Positions 1-11,995 of a stretch of 64,000 nucleotides of DNA are shown in pieces (the stretch's first letter is position 1; every line of letters begins with the position of its first letter). A model generated the notes under the pieces. It was not told the origin of the DNA. It did not search any database and was given only the letters and a program-made list of their open reading frames with translations. Origin of the DNA: Sphingomonas swuensis (GTDB taxonomy: Bacteria; Pseudomonadota; Alphaproteobacteria; Sphingomonadales; Sphingomonadaceae); assembly GCF_039538045.1 (NCBI RefSeq), contig NZ_BAABBQ010000001.1, forward strand, positions 580,001 to 644,000, given 5' to 3'. The position numbers and the translations under genes were made by a program.

Positions 1-671
1 GCGACAACCGAGCGATCGAGGCGGCCGAGAAGGCGATCTCGAACCCGCTGCTCGACGGCGTCTCGATGAAGGGCGCCAAGGGCGTCATCATCTCGATCAC
101 CGGCGGCGAGGATATGCGCCTGATGGAGGTCGACGAGGCCGCCAGCCACATCAAGGAGCTGGTCGACCCCGACGCCAACATCATCTGGGGTTCGGCGTTC
201 AACAACGACCTCGACGGCAAGATCCGCGTCTCGGTCGTTGCCACCGGCATCGAAGCCGAAGAAGCGACCCGGCCGACCACCAGCACCGCGACGACCACCA
301 GCGCCGCGCCGAGCAAGGTGTTCACCTTCCCGGGCCGCGCCACTGCCGCTCCGGCCGCCGTCATCTCGGCCGCTCCGGCACCGACTCCCGCTCCCGCCCC
401 GCTCGACCTCACCGATGAGGGAAGCGACGAACTGCTGCTCGACAGCGAGGACATCCTGACCACCCCGGTCGGGACGCCGCCGATCCCGGCTCCGCGCGAC
501 GAGGAGCCGGCGCCCGCGCCCAAGCTCCAGACCGCCGCGAGCGGGACCCTGTTCGAGCGGATGAGCAGCATGGCGCGCGGTGCCGGCAAGGTCGAGGAAG
601 AGGCCGCGCCGAGCCTCCGCCGCGAGCCGCTCGACATTCCGCGGTTCCTCAACCGCCAGAACAACCAGTAA
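1..671 (+). CDS. ftsZ: Cell division protein FtsZ, C-terminal part (5' truncated by window edge)
   Basis: This is the carboxy-terminal portion of the tubulin-like GTPase that forms the division ring. The frame is already open at base 3 ([19 protein letters not shown]...), so the gene starts before the window. The first ~80 residues match the end of the FtsZ globular C-terminal subdomain ([14 protein letters not shown], then [23 protein letters not shown]). A long Ala/Pro/Thr-rich disordered linker follows, then the conserved C-terminal peptide [13 protein letters not shown], which in the family binds FtsA and other partners. A stem-loop terminator lies about 40 bases downstream. Identification is firm; only the 5' end is missing. 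Confidence 0.97.
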   Translation, partial: DNRAIEAAEKAISNPLLDGVSMKGAKGVIISITGGEDMRLMEVDEAASHIKELVDPDANIIWGSAFNNDLDGKIRVSVVATGIEAEEATRPTTSTATTTSAAPSKVFTFPGRATAAPAAVISAAPAPTPAPAPLDLTDEGSDELLLDSEDILTTPVGTPPIPAPRDEEPAPAPKLQTAASGTLFERMSSMARGAGKVEEEAAPSLRREPLDIPRFLNRQNNQ

Positions 672-707
672 TCCTCTTCACGGGGGTGGCCGCCTGGCGG
701 CCGGCGA

Positions 708-737
708 GGGGTCTCGGCGACATGCCGGGACCCCTTT
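708..737 (+). terminator. Intrinsic terminator after ftsZ
   Basis: Inverted repeat GGGGTC-t-CGGC / GCCG-g-GACCCC with a 5-base loop, followed by TTT. It sits 37 bases past the ftsZ stop. The T-tract is short, so termination may be partial. Confidence 0.55.
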
Positions 738-862
738 GTCATGGGCGCGACCCCTCTCGGGCGGAGTGTCGGCGGTCGCGGCTCGACTCGTCGGCTCCCG
801 CCAACGCCCTGCCGCTTGTCCGGCTTCCCGTCAGCACCCGCTCAGCTAGACCCCGGCACGGG

Positions 863-2398
863 ATGGGGATGCGATCGACATGGATCTTGGCCGCTGCAGC
901 GCTGCTGCCTGCGCCGGCCGCGGCACAATATATCGGCGGTCGAGCGCCGCTGCCTCCGGCGGCGCCGCCGGCCGGTACGCTGGAGAGCCCGGAGGCGGCG
1001 CTGGCGCGCAACGTCCGCCTGCTCGCCATCAACCCGCGCGACTATAATGCCCTGCTCGGTGCCGGCCGTGCCGCGATCCGGCTCGGCGATCCACAGGCCG
1101 CGATCGGCTTCTTCGGCCGCGCCGAGGAAGTGAACAGCGCGCACTGGGCACCCAAGGCCGGGCAGGGATCGGCGCTCGCGCAGATGGGCGAGGGGACCGC
1201 CGCGCTCGGCATGTTCGAGCAGGCTCAACGGCTCGGCGCGGTCCAGGCACTGGTCGCGCTCGACCGCGGCCTCGCCTTCGACCTCCTCGGTCGCCAGGCG
1301 GAGGCGCAGAGCGATTACCGGGCGGTGCTGAGCGGACCCGACGAGGCCGAGGCCCGCCGGCGGCTCGCGCTCAGCCTCGCCATCTCGGGCCGCAAGGCGG
1401 AGGCACTGGCCGCGCTCGACCCGCTGCTCGCCCGGCGCGATGCCGGCGCGCGTCGTGCCCGTGCCTTCATCCTCGCGCTCGGCGGGGACATCGACGGTGC
1501 GCGCCAGGCGATCACCCTCATCATGCCGGGCGTCGGCCTCGGCTTCGACCCGTTCCTTCGGCGCCTGCCGACGCTTGGGCCGGGGCAAAAGGCCGCCGCG
1601 GTGCATCTCGGCATGATGCCGGCCGAGGGGGCGGCGCTGGCTGCCCTCGATCCGCCCGCCGAGCCGAGGCAGGCCGAGCCCCGCCCGGCTCCGGTGCGGG
1701 TGGCCCGCACGCGGCCCGCGCCCGTCCGGGTGGCGGAGACCGCGCCGGTCCGGACCGCCTCCATCGTCACGCCCGCGCCTGAGCCGGCCGCGAGCACCAC
1801 CACGCGCCTCGCCGATATCGAGGCGACCCTCACCAGCCTTCCGGCCCCACTCCCGCCGCCGCCTCCAGCACCCAAGCCGATCGTCGAGAAGCCGAAGGCC
1901 AAGGCCAAGCCCGCGCCCGAGCGGCGGCTCGCCAGTCGCCCCGAAAGCGAGGAGCTCGACGCCCCCGAGAAGCCCGCTGCCAAGGCCAAGGCGAGCGACA
2001 GGAAGCCGGTGAAGCTCGCCGCCGCCGACAAGGCCGCGAAGGTCGATCCCAAGGCCAGGAACGACAAGTCGAAGACCGACAAGGCCAAGGCCGACGAGGA
2101 GAAGCCGGCCAAGGCGACCGCGTCGGGATCGCGCATCTACGTCCAGCTCGCCGGCGGCGCGAACGCCGACCGCATGGGCCGCGAGTATGACCGCATTCGC
2201 AAGACCAAGTCGTCACTGTTCCGCTCGCGCGCGCCGCTGGTCAGCGAGGTCCGCGGCTGGTCGCGCCTGCTGGTCGGCCCGTTCAAGGACTCGGACGAGG
2301 CGCAGGAGTTCGTCAACGACCTCCATGCCGCCAAGCTCGAGGGCTTCGTCTGGACCGCACCGTCCGGAACCAGGTTCGAGAAGCTGGCCGCCAAGTGA
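863..2398 (+). CDS. Secreted TPR and SPOR domain protein
   Basis: About 511 residues. A signal peptide (MGMRSTWILAAAALLPAPAAAQ) implies export to the periplasm. Tetratricopeptide-like helical repeats follow over residues ~45-230, then a long low-complexity Pro/Ala/Lys linker, and at the C-terminus a SPOR domain (RIYVQLAGGANADRMGREYDR through LLVGPFKDSDEAQEFV). In other bacteria SPOR domains bind denuded septal peptidoglycan, so a role at the division site is likely and fits the ftsZ neighbourhood. The open frame extends back to 686, but the signal peptide fixes the start at ATG 863 (or 869). The stop overlaps the next gene's GTG by four bases, implying translational coupling. Confidence 0.82.
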   Translation: MGMRSTWILAAAALLPAPAAAQYIGGRAPLPPAAPPAGTLESPEAALARNVRLLAINPRDYNALLGAGRAAIRLGDPQAAIGFFGRAEEVNSAHWAPKAGQGSALAQMGEGTAALGMFEQAQRLGAVQALVALDRGLAFDLLGRQAEAQSDYRAVLSGPDEAEARRRLALSLAISGRKAEALAALDPLLARRDAGARRARAFILALGGDIDGARQAITLIMPGVGLGFDPFLRRLPTLGPGQKAAAVHLGMMPAEGAALAALDPPAEPRQAEPRPAPVRVARTRPAPVRVAETAPVRTASIVTPAPEPAASTTTRLADIEATLTSLPAPLPPPPPAPKPIVEKPKAKAKPAPERRLASRPESEELDAPEKPAAKAKASDRKPVKLAAADKAAKVDPKARNDKSKTDKAKADEEKPAKATASGSRIYVQLAGGANADRMGREYDRIRKTKSSLFRSRAPLVSEVRGWSRLLVGPFKDSDEAQEFVNDLHAAKLEGFVWTAPSGTRFEKLAAK

Positions 2399-3555
2399 CC
2401 TTGCCCGGGGGGATCGCCGCGCGGCCCGCGGAGAGCCGCGGGCGGCTCCATGCCGAGCCTGATCTCGGTCCGCGCGGGCCCCGCGATGCCTTCCAGCGCG
2501 ACCGCGACCGGATCGTCCACTCGGTCGCCTTCCGTCGCCTCCGCCACAAGACCCAGGTGTTCGTCGCCCCCGACGGCGATCATTACCGGGTGCGGCTGAC
2601 CCATTCGATCGAGGTCGCCCAGATCGGGCGGACCATCGCCCGCGCGCTTGGCCTTAACGAGGATCTGACAGAAGCGCTGTGCCTCGCCCACGACCTTGGC
2701 CATCCGCCGTTCGGCCATGCCGGCGAGGACGCGCTCGACGAGGCGCTGACGGCGCATGGCGGGTTTGACCACAATGGGCACACGCTTCGGCTCGTCACCT
2801 GCCTGGAGACTCCATACCCGCATTTCGACGGGCTCAACCTCAGCTGGGAGACGCTCGAGGGACTGGCCAAGCACAACGGTCCGGTCGCGAAGCCCGAGTG
2901 GGCGCTGGCCGAGGTCGATGCGCTGCTCGGCCTCGAGCTCGACACCTGGCCGACGCTCGAGGCGCAGGTGGCGGCGCTCGCCGACGACATCGCCTACGAC
3001 AATCATGACATCGACGACGGCCTTCGCGCCGGGGTGCTCCCGCTCGACCTGCTGCTCGACCAGCCCTTTGTGGCGCGCCACTGGCAGGCGATCGAAGAGC
3101 GCTGGCCCGACCTCCCGCTCGAGCGCAAGGTCAAGGCGCTGGTCCGCGACCAGATCGGGACCATGGTCGGCGACCTGATCGCCGAGACCCGCCGCCGGGT
3201 CGCCGAAGCGGGCGCCGAGACGACCGCCGACGTGCGCGGCGCCGGGCTCGCGCTGGCAGGCTTCTCGGAGGCGCTCGGGGGCGAGGAAAGGGCGCTCAAG
3301 CGCTGCCTTTACGCCAACCTCTACAACGCGCCGCCGTTGCAGCCTGTCCGTCGCGAGGCGCAGCGGGTGGTGACCAACCTTGCCAACGCCTATCTCGACG
3401 ACCCGCGACTTCTGCCCGACGCCTGGCACCGCGGCGACGATCCCCGTGCCGTGGCGCGCAACGTCGCCGACTATGTCGCGGGCATGACCGATCCCTTCGC
3501 GATCAAGCGCCACGAGGCACTCGTCGGCGCGGTCGAGTTACCCGAGAAATTCTGA
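2395..3555 (+). CDS. Deoxyguanosinetriphosphate triphosphohydrolase-like protein
   Basis: 386 residues of the HD-domain dGTPase family, which hydrolyses dNTPs to nucleosides and triphosphate. The metal-binding HD signature is visible: His70 (RLTHSIEVAQIGR), His99-Asp100 (LAHDLGHPPFGHAGE) and a later Asp in ALADDIAYDNHDIDDG. The N-terminal RDRDRIVHSVAFRRLRHKTQV block is typical of the short dGTPase-like type 2 proteins of alphaproteobacteria. It starts with GTG inside the previous gene's stop (GTGA overlap). Family assignment is secure; nucleotide preference cannot be read from sequence. Confidence 0.93.
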   Translation: MTLPGGIAARPAESRGRLHAEPDLGPRGPRDAFQRDRDRIVHSVAFRRLRHKTQVFVAPDGDHYRVRLTHSIEVAQIGRTIARALGLNEDLTEALCLAHDLGHPPFGHAGEDALDEALTAHGGFDHNGHTLRLVTCLETPYPHFDGLNLSWETLEGLAKHNGPVAKPEWALAEVDALLGLELDTWPTLEAQVAALADDIAYDNHDIDDGLRAGVLPLDLLLDQPFVARHWQAIEERWPDLPLERKVKALVRDQIGTMVGDLIAETRRRVAEAGAETTADVRGAGLALAGFSEALGGEERALKRCLYANLYNAPPLQPVRREAQRVVTNLANAYLDDPRLLPDAWHRGDDPRAVARNVADYVAGMTDPFAIKRHEALVGAVELPEKF

Positions 3556-3589
3556 TAGTCTGGCGCCTCATCCCGCGGGAGAGCGCGCC

Positions 3590-4219
3590 ATGACGATCGC
3601 GATGATCGGTGCCACCGGCCTTGTCGGAGGATGGTTGTGGCCGCTCCTCGAGCGGCGAGGGGCGTTGTTGGTTCTTGGCCGGCGGCCGAGCGGCGCGGCG
3701 CGAGAGAAGCTTGGTCCGATGGAGGAATGGCCCGCTCTTCTCAAGGGCGAGCGGATCGACGTCGGGATCTCGACCCTGGGTTCGACCCGCAAGTCGGCGG
3801 GCAGCTGGGCGGCGTTCGAGGCGGTCGACCGCCACGCCGTCGTCGCCTTCGCCAAGGCTTGCCGAAAGGCCGGCGCACGGCAGTTCCTCCTGGTTTCGTC
3901 GAGCGGCGCCGACTTCGGCAGCCGCAACGACTATCTCCGGCTCAAGGGCGAGGTCGAGCAGGCAGTGACCGCGTTGGGCTTCGAGCGGGTGGACGTGCTT
4001 CGGCCCGGGCTGCTGCTCGGCGAACGGGCCGAGCGGCGCACCGCCGAGGGCCTCGCGCAGGCCGCCGCGCCCTTGCTCAACCTGCTCTTACGCGGAGGGC
4101 TGGAGCGCTATGCCGCCATCGAGGCAGAGACCGTGGCGCGCGCGATGGCCGCTCTTGCCGGGCGCCCCGGCACCGGGCTGTTCGTTCACCACAATCGCGA
4201 GATCAGGGCGCTGGCCTGA
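3590..4219 (+). CDS. NAD(P)-binding Rossmann (atypical SDR) protein
   Basis: 209 residues. The N-terminal dinucleotide-binding motif MIGATGLVGGWLWPLL (GxTGxxG type) starts a Rossmann fold, followed by ...FLLVSSSGADFGSRNDYLRLKGEVEQAV, where the Ser triad and Y...K pattern resemble atypical short-chain dehydrogenases of the NAD(P)H-binding/YwnB/HTATIP2 group. The ATG is preceded by a good ribosome site (GGGAGAG). Substrate unknown. It converges on rne, with a perfect hairpin between them. Confidence 0.8.
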   Translation: MTIAMIGATGLVGGWLWPLLERRGALLVLGRRPSGAAREKLGPMEEWPALLKGERIDVGISTLGSTRKSAGSWAAFEAVDRHAVVAFAKACRKAGARQFLLVSSSGADFGSRNDYLRLKGEVEQAVTALGFERVDVLRPGLLLGERAERRTAEGLAQAAAPLLNLLLRGGLERYAAIEAETVARAMAALAGRPGTGLFVHHNREIRALA

Positions 4220-4249
4220 CCTGTTCCCCGGCTCGCGCCGGGGAACAGG
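4220..4249. terminator. Perfect 13-bp hairpin between convergent genes
   Basis: CCTGTTCCCCGGC, loop TCGC, GCCGGGGAACAGG. It begins one base after the Rossmann-gene stop and lies 10 bases beyond the rne stop, so it can serve both strands. No T-tract follows on either strand. Confidence 0.6.
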
Positions 4250-4258
4250 GGTAGAGGC

Positions 4259-6913
4259 TCAGCCGAAGGTGCGCGACCACCAGCCCTTGCGGGCAGGCTG
4301 CGAGGCATCGTCGCCGGCGCTTTCGGCCGGAGCCGGAGCCGCCGTGACCGGAGCACTTTCGGCCGGGGCAGGCTCGGCCTCGGCCAGTGCGAGCTGCGGC
4401 TCGGACGCGGTCTCGGCGACGGGCTCGGCGACCTTCTTGGCGCGCGAGCGGCGCTTCGGCTTGGGCTTCTCCTCGGCCACTGCCGAATCCTCGGCGGCGG
4501 TTTCGACCGGGGCTTCGGGGGCAAGTGCCTCGATGACAGGAGCCGCCTCGGACGCCTCGGCCGCGACCGGCTCGGCCTTGCGGGCCCGCGGGCGACGGCG
4601 CGCCTTGGGCTTTTCCTCGGCTTCGGGCTCGGCGACAGGTTCGGGCTGCGGCTCGACCGGAGCCTCGACCGTCTCGGGCGCAGGGTCCTCGCTCGGCACC
4701 GGCTCGACCATCGGGGCCTCGCCGGCATCGGGGGTCAGCTCCTCGCCGCCTTCCTCGCCGGGACGGCCACGTCCACCCCTGCGGCGACCGCCGCGGCGTC
4801 CGCGCCGCTTGCGCGGCTCGTCCTCGCCACCCTCGGCGCCGGGAGCATGCTCCTCCTCGCCCTCGGGCTGGTCGTCGTTGGCGACCTCGGTCTCGTCCGA
4901 TTCCTCGGCCTCACCGCGTGGCTCGAACTCGCCCGGCTCGCCGGCCTCGCCGTCACGGCGGCGATTGCGGCCACCACGGCGGCGGCGGCGGCGGCGGCGA
5001 CCATTGCGGTCGTCACCCTCGCCATCGCGTTCGCCGCGCGACGAACGCTCGTCCTCGCCTTCGCCCTCTTCCTCGTCGGTGAAGTCCTCGGCGAACTCCT
5101 CCTCGTCGATCTCGGGCTCGTCGTCCTGGACCTGGACCGGCGGGGCGACGGCGCGGACCGGAGCGACCGGGCGCGGGCCCGAGCTCTCGACCGCCATGCG
5201 GGCGCCTTCGAAGGTCGGGTCGACCAGCACCTCGACCGAGACGCCGTAGCGCTCCTCGATATCGGCCAGCTCGGCGCGCTTCTTGTTGAGGACGTAGATC
5301 GCCGCTTCGGCGCCCGCCCGCAGGCAGACCTTCTCGCCGCGGCCGCGGGTGGCCTCGTCCTCGATCATCCGGAGTGCGCTGAGGCCCGCCGAGGAGGCGG
5401 TGCGCATCAGGCCGGTGCCCTCGCAATGCGGGCACGCCTTGGTCGAGGCCTCGAGCACGCCGGTGCGCAGCCGCTGGCGGCTCATCTCCATCAGCCCGAA
5501 GCTCGAGATGCGGCCGACCTGGATGCGGGCGCGATCGTTCTTGAGCGCTTCCTTCATCGCCTTCTCGACCTTCCGGACATGGCTGTTCTGTTCCATGTCG
5601 ATGAAGTCGATGACGACGAGGCCGGCCATGTCGCGCAGCCTCAGCTGGCGGGCGATCTCCTGCGCCGCCTCGAGGTTGGTCGCATAGGCGGTCTGCTCGA
5701 TATTGTGCTCGCGGGTCGAGCGGCCCGAGTTGATGTCGATCGAGACCAGCGCCTCGGTCGGGTTGATGACGATGTAGCCGCCGCTCTTCAGCTGGACGAG
5801 CGGCTGGTACATGGCGCCAAGCTGGTCCTCGACGCCGTAGCGCTGGAACAGCGGCGTCGCCTCATGGTGCGACTGCACCTTCTTGACGTGGCTTGGCATT
5901 AGCAGCTTCATGAAGCCGCGCGCCGCCTTGTAGCCATCCTCGCCCTCGACCAGGACCTCGTCGATGTCCTTATGGTAGAGGTCGCGGATCGCCCGCTTCA
6001 CTAGGTCGCTGTCGCGATAGATGAGCGCCGGTGCGGAGGAGGAGAGGGTGCGTTCGCGCACCTCGTCCCACAGCCGGGCGAGATAGTCGAAGTCGCGCTT
6101 GATCTCGACCTTGGTCCGCTCGAGCCCGGCGGTGCGGACGATCAGTCCCATGGTGCCCGGAAGCTTGAGGTCGGAGATGATCGACTTCAGCCGCTTGCGG
6201 TCGGCGCCGTTGGAAATCTTCCGGCTGATTCCGCCGCCATGCGACGTGTTGGGCATCAGCACGCAATAGCGGCCGGCAAGGCTGAGGTAGGTGGTCAGCG
6301 CCGCGCCCTTGTTGCCGCGCTCTTCCTTGACGACCTGGACCAGCAGCACCTGGCGGCGCTGGATGACGTCCTGGATCTTGTAGCGGCGGCGCAGGTTCAG
6401 GCGCTTGCGACGAACCTCGTCGGCGGCCTCGTCCTTGTGGCTGCGACGACCGCGCGGTGCCCGCTCGCCTTCCTCGGGATCGCCCTGGCTGTCACCGGGG
6501 TCCTGCTCGTCCTCGGGCTCCTCGGGACGGTCGTCATGACCATCGTCCTCGTGGTGCGGGTCGAGCGGACCGTCGTCCTCGTCATGTTCGTCGGCTTCGG
6601 AGCGCAGCCGCTCTTCCTCGGCGGCATGCTCGGCCTCTTCGCGGAGCAGGGCCTCGCGATCGGATTTCGGAATCTGATAATAGTCGGGATGGATTTCGCT
6701 GAAGGCGAGGAAGCCGTGGCGATTTCCGCCATAATCGACGAACGCCGCCTGGAGCGACGGTTCGACTCGGGTCACCTTGGCGAGATAGATATTACCCTTG
6801 AGCTGCTTGTGCTCGGCGGATTCGAAGTCAAACTCCTCGATCCGGTTCCCCTGGACGACGGCGACCCGAGTTTCCTCCGGGTGGCGCGCGTCGATCAGCA
6901 TGCGCGTGGTCAT
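4259..6913 (-). CDS. rne: Ribonuclease E
   Basis: 884-residue RNase E/G family endoribonuclease, the scaffold of mRNA decay and rRNA/tRNA processing. The N-terminal S1 domain (residues ~35-215) is interrupted by a highly acidic insertion at ~95-165, a pattern seen in alphaproteobacterial RNase E. The DNase I-like catalytic subdomain carries Asp393 (SIDINSG) and Asp436 (VVIDFIDM), equivalent to the Mg-binding pair, and the Zn-link cysteines are Cys494/Cys497 (CPHCEGTG). From ~580 the protein becomes a disordered Arg-, Glu- and Pro-rich tail ending in RKGWWSRTFG, probably the degradosome/RNA-binding region. A GGAG ribosome site supports ATG 6913. Identification is firm. Confidence 0.97.
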   Translation of the reverse strand: MTTRMLIDARHPEETRVAVVQGNRIEEFDFESAEHKQLKGNIYLAKVTRVEPSLQAAFVDYGGNRHGFLAFSEIHPDYYQIPKSDREALLREEAEHAAEEERLRSEADEHDEDDGPLDPHHEDDGHDDRPEEPEDEQDPGDSQGDPEEGERAPRGRRSHKDEAADEVRRKRLNLRRRYKIQDVIQRRQVLLVQVVKEERGNKGAALTTYLSLAGRYCVLMPNTSHGGGISRKISNGADRKRLKSIISDLKLPGTMGLIVRTAGLERTKVEIKRDFDYLARLWDEVRERTLSSSAPALIYRDSDLVKRAIRDLYHKDIDEVLVEGEDGYKAARGFMKLLMPSHVKKVQSHHEATPLFQRYGVEDQLGAMYQPLVQLKSGGYIVINPTEALVSIDINSGRSTREHNIEQTAYATNLEAAQEIARQLRLRDMAGLVVIDFIDMEQNSHVRKVEKAMKEALKNDRARIQVGRISSFGLMEMSRQRLRTGVLEASTKACPHCEGTGLMRTASSAGLSALRMIEDEATRGRGEKVCLRAGAEAAIYVLNKKRAELADIEERYGVSVEVLVDPTFEGARMAVESSGPRPVAPVRAVAPPVQVQDDEPEIDEEEFAEDFTDEEEGEGEDERSSRGERDGEGDDRNGRRRRRRRRGGRNRRRDGEAGEPGEFEPRGEAEESDETEVANDDQPEGEEEHAPGAEGGEDEPRKRRGRRGGRRRGGRGRPGEEGGEELTPDAGEAPMVEPVPSEDPAPETVEAPVEPQPEPVAEPEAEEKPKARRRPRARKAEPVAAEASEAAPVIEALAPEAPVETAAEDSAVAEEKPKPKRRSRAKKVAEPVAETASEPQLALAEAEPAPAESAPVTAAPAPAESAGDDASQPARKGWWSRTFG

Positions 6914-7258
6914 TGAATAGTCTCCGGGCGCGCGCCCTGAACAGGGTCAGGCGGCGCGCGCGTGTTTGTGCCATCGCGGGCGCCTTCACGCCGGCGGGAA
7001 TGGCAATAAAAGGGGATGCATCTGCTGATCGAGGCTCCCCGGCAGTCACCGGGAAACGCGCGTCGCTGCTCTCATCGGCAGCGGGTAATGGCGCGTTCTT
7101 GAACTTCATGGATCAGCGTCAACCTGTACGACGCCGGTTGTGTCGCCCTGTCTTCGACGCCCCCGGCCTTGATCCGCGGGCCTCGGAAAACCGAGCCGCG
7201 AACGAAGCAGCCGTAGCAGCCTCCTTGTTCCCCTGCAACGGCACGCTAGGGTCGCGCC
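6914..7258. promoter_or_regulatory. Divergent control region between rne and the amidase gene
   Basis: 345 bases with no credible gene. It must hold the rne promoter and 5' leader (minus strand) and the amidase promoter (plus strand). Several short inverted repeats are visible on the rne side (for example CGCTGC...GCAGCG near 7062-7082 and CCTGA...GTCAGG near 6942), and a TTGACG hexamer reads on the minus strand at 7122-7117 without a convincing -10. RNase E leaders are structured and autoregulated in enterobacteria; whether that holds here is inference. Confidence 0.4.
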
Positions 7259-8134
7259 ATGCCGAACCGCACTTCTGCCCGACTGCTGCTCCTTGCGACG
7301 GGCGGCCTGCTCCTCGCCGGGGCGGCCTATGTGGCGCTCGGGCGCGGTCCGTTGCGGGCCGCCGCGAGCGAGGCCGTGGCGGGTGAAGCCCGCGAAGGCG
7401 GGCTCAGCACCGCCTTGCCGCCGACCGTCGCCAACGTCCGGATCATCGAGGCGCGGGCACCGGGCCGCCCTCTGGTGGTGATCGATCCCGGTCACGGCGG
7501 GCGCGATCCCGGCGCGAGCGGGGTGGTCGACGGAATCCGCGAGAAGGACGTCACGCTGCTCATCGCCGGAGAACTGCGCGACCGCCTTGCCGAACGCGGA
7601 CGGGTGAGGGTCGCGCTGACCCGCGACGGGGATGCGACGCTGACGCTCGACGACCGCGCCGCGATCGCTCGTCGCCTCGGAGCCGACCTGTTCCTCGCGA
7701 TCCACGCCGACAGCGCCAACAACCCGCAGGCGCGCGGCGCGACGGCCTATTCTCTGTCCGAGGTCGCAAGCGACGGCGGCGCCGCGCTGCTCGCCGCGCG
7801 CCAGAATGGCGAGGAAGCGGTCTCGAGCGAATCCGACGGGTCGGTCCGGGCGCTGCTCGCCGATGTCGCGACCCGCGACGAGATGGCGGCAGGGGCCGAC
7901 TTCGCGCTCCGCCTCGTCAAGGAAGCCAGGGACCAGGTCCCGCTTCGACCCGAACCGCACCGCTTCGCCGCCTTCCGCGTGCTCCGCCGCTCGGAGGCGG
8001 CCGCGGTGCTGTTCGAGGCCGGCTACCTCAGCAATGCCGAGGATGAAGCGATGCTGCTCGATCCCGTCCGTCGCCGGCAGATCGTCGAGGCCCTGGCCCG
8101 GACCATCGAAGCCGAGGCGGTTCGCGCCCGCTAG
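7259..8134 (+). CDS. N-acetylmuramoyl-L-alanine amidase (Amidase_3)
   Basis: 291 residues. An N-terminal hydrophobic segment (LLLLATGGLLLAGAAYVAL) serves as signal peptide or membrane anchor. From residue ~70 the Amidase_3 zinc-amidase domain is clear: VVIDPGHGGRDPGASG (first Zn His), FLAIHADSANNP (third Zn His region) and VLFEAGYLSNAEDEAML (catalytic Glu). It cleaves the bond between MurNAc and the stem peptide in the periplasm, as AmiC does during daughter-cell separation. The PBP1A gene follows 51 bases later on the same strand, consistent with a cell-wall pair. No AMIN targeting domain is present. Confidence 0.92.
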   Translation: MPNRTSARLLLLATGGLLLAGAAYVALGRGPLRAAASEAVAGEAREGGLSTALPPTVANVRIIEARAPGRPLVVIDPGHGGRDPGASGVVDGIREKDVTLLIAGELRDRLAERGRVRVALTRDGDATLTLDDRAAIARRLGADLFLAIHADSANNPQARGATAYSLSEVASDGGAALLAARQNGEEAVSSESDGSVRALLADVATRDEMAAGADFALRLVKEARDQVPLRPEPHRFAAFRVLRRSEAAAVLFEAGYLSNAEDEAMLLDPVRRRQIVEALARTIEAEAVRAR

Positions 8135-8185
8135 CCCCGAACTTCGGCTTTCCCCCGCTCGTCCGACGGGGTAGAGCGCTCGCCC

Positions 8186-10765
<2,580 letters not shown>

Positions 10766-10776
10766 GAGCGCCTGGT

Positions 10777-10845
10777 CCGTTCGTCCCGAGCGAAGTCGAG
10801 GGACGCCGGCTCGGACGGTGCCTCGACCTCGCTCGGCACGAACGG
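10777..10845. repeat. Imperfect palindromic element upstream of prfB
   Basis: Two 25-base arms (10777-10801 and 10821-10845) are inverted copies matching at 23 of 25 positions, separated by a 19-base loop. The core TTCGTCCCGAGCGAAGTCGA resembles a dispersed palindrome I recall from many sphingomonad genomes. It fills the PBP1A-prfB gap and ends 22 bases before the prfB ATG, so it could terminate mrcA transcription or form an mRNA-stabilising hairpin. Confidence 0.75.
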
Positions 10846-10867
10846 TGTTGAAGTGAAGGAACCCAAG

Positions 10868-11995
10868 ATGCGCGCCGAAGCGCAGGCTCATATCGACCAG
10901 ATCAACGCCGCCACCGCGCTTCTCCGCCGGTTCCTCGACTGGGACCGCGCGCTGATGCGGCTCGACGAGCTCAACGGCAAGGTCGAGGATCCCACGCTGT
11001 GGGACAATCCCAAGGGCGCACAGGAAGTGATGCGCGAGCGCCGCCGGCTCGAGGAGGCGGTCACCGCGACCCGCAAGATCGAGACCGAGCTTACCGACAC
11101 GGTCGAGCTGATCGAGATGGCCGAGGCCGAGGGCGACGACGGGCTGGTCGACGACGGGGTCAAGGCGCTCGCCGAGCTCGCCGAGCGGGCCGAGCGCGAC
11201 AAGGTCGCGGCACTGCTCGCGGGCGAGGCGGACGCCAACAACAGCTATGTCGAGGTCAACTCGGGTGCCGGCGGGACCGAAAGCCAGGACTGGGCGGGCA
11301 TGCTCCAGCGGATGTATTCGCGCTGGGCCGAGCGCCACAAGATGAAGGTCGAGCTGGTCGACTTCCACGCCGGCGAGCAGGCCGGGATCAAGTCGGCGAC
11401 GCTGCTGATCAAGGGCGAGAATGCCTATGGCAACCTCAAGGTCGAGAGCGGGGTTCACCGCCTCGTCCGGATCAGCCCCTACGACAGCTCGGCGCGGCGC
11501 CACACCAGCTTCGCCTCGGTCTGGGTCTATCCCGAGGTCGACGACGACATCGACATCGAGGTCAACGAGGGCGACCTCAAGATCGACACCTACCGCGCGT
11601 CGGGCGCGGGCGGGCAGCACGTCAACACCACCGACAGCGCGGTCCGCATTACCCACTTGCCGACCAACATCGTCGTCCAGTGCCAGAACCAGCGTTCGCA
11701 GCACAAGAACAAGGCCGAGGCGATGAAGCAGCTCAAGGCCCGGCTCTACGAGGCCGAGCTGCAGCGCCGCGAGGCGGAGGTCAACAAGACCGAGGCGGCC
11801 AAGACCGACATCGGCTGGGGCCACCAGATCCGCTCCTACGTGCTTCAGCCCTACCAGCTGGTGAAGGACCTGCGCACGGGCGTCACCTCGACCGCGCCGG
11901 GCGACGTGCTCGACGGCGAGCTCGACCGCTTCATGGCCGCGGCGCTGAGCCAGCGGGTGACCGGCGAGAAGGTCGTGGTCGAGGATGTCGACTAG
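10868..11995 (+). CDS. prfB: Peptide chain release factor 2
   Basis: 375 residues. It recognises UAA/UGA stop codons and triggers peptide release. The GGQ loop is intact ([22 protein letters not shown]), as is the class-I factor core ([30 protein letters not shown]). The frame is also open from GTG 10853, but AAGGA at 10856-10860 is well spaced for ATG 10868, which starts [11 protein letters not shown] as expected. The region that carries the autoregulatory +1 frameshift in many bacteria (E. coli LRGYL-D) is here a continuous LLRRFLDWD with no in-frame UGA and no internal AGGGGG, so programmed frameshifting is absent. Confidence 0.96.
   Translation: MRAEAQAHIDQINAATALLRRFLDWDRALMRLDELNGKVEDPTLWDNPKGAQEVMRERRRLEEAVTATRKIETELTDTVELIEMAEAEGDDGLVDDGVKALAELAERAERDKVAALLAGEADANNSYVEVNSGAGGTESQDWAGMLQRMYSRWAERHKMKVELVDFHAGEQAGIKSATLLIKGENAYGNLKVESGVHRLVRISPYDSSARRHTSFASVWVYPEVDDDIDIEVNEGDLKIDTYRASGAGGQHVNTTDSAVRITHLPTNIVVQCQNQRSQHKNKAEAMKQLKARLYEAELQRREAEVNKTEAAKTDIGWGHQIRSYVLQPYQLVKDLRTGVTSTAPGDVLDGELDRFMAAALSQRVTGEKVVVEDVD

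Noticed and set aside
2137..3513. 458-codon minus-strand frame opposite the dGTPase-like gene
   Set aside because: Antisense shadow; the plus strand has full HD-domain motifs.
4980..5000. Short GGC/GCC trinucleotide runs in the RNase E tail as a microsatellite
   Set aside because: They encode an ordinary Arg-rich stretch (RRRRRRRRGG) typical of RNase E and are not a distinct repeat element.
4110..5249. Ser/Pro/Arg-rich plus-strand frame opposite the rne tail
   Set aside because: Low-complexity translation of the antisense of the acidic/basic RNase E tail.
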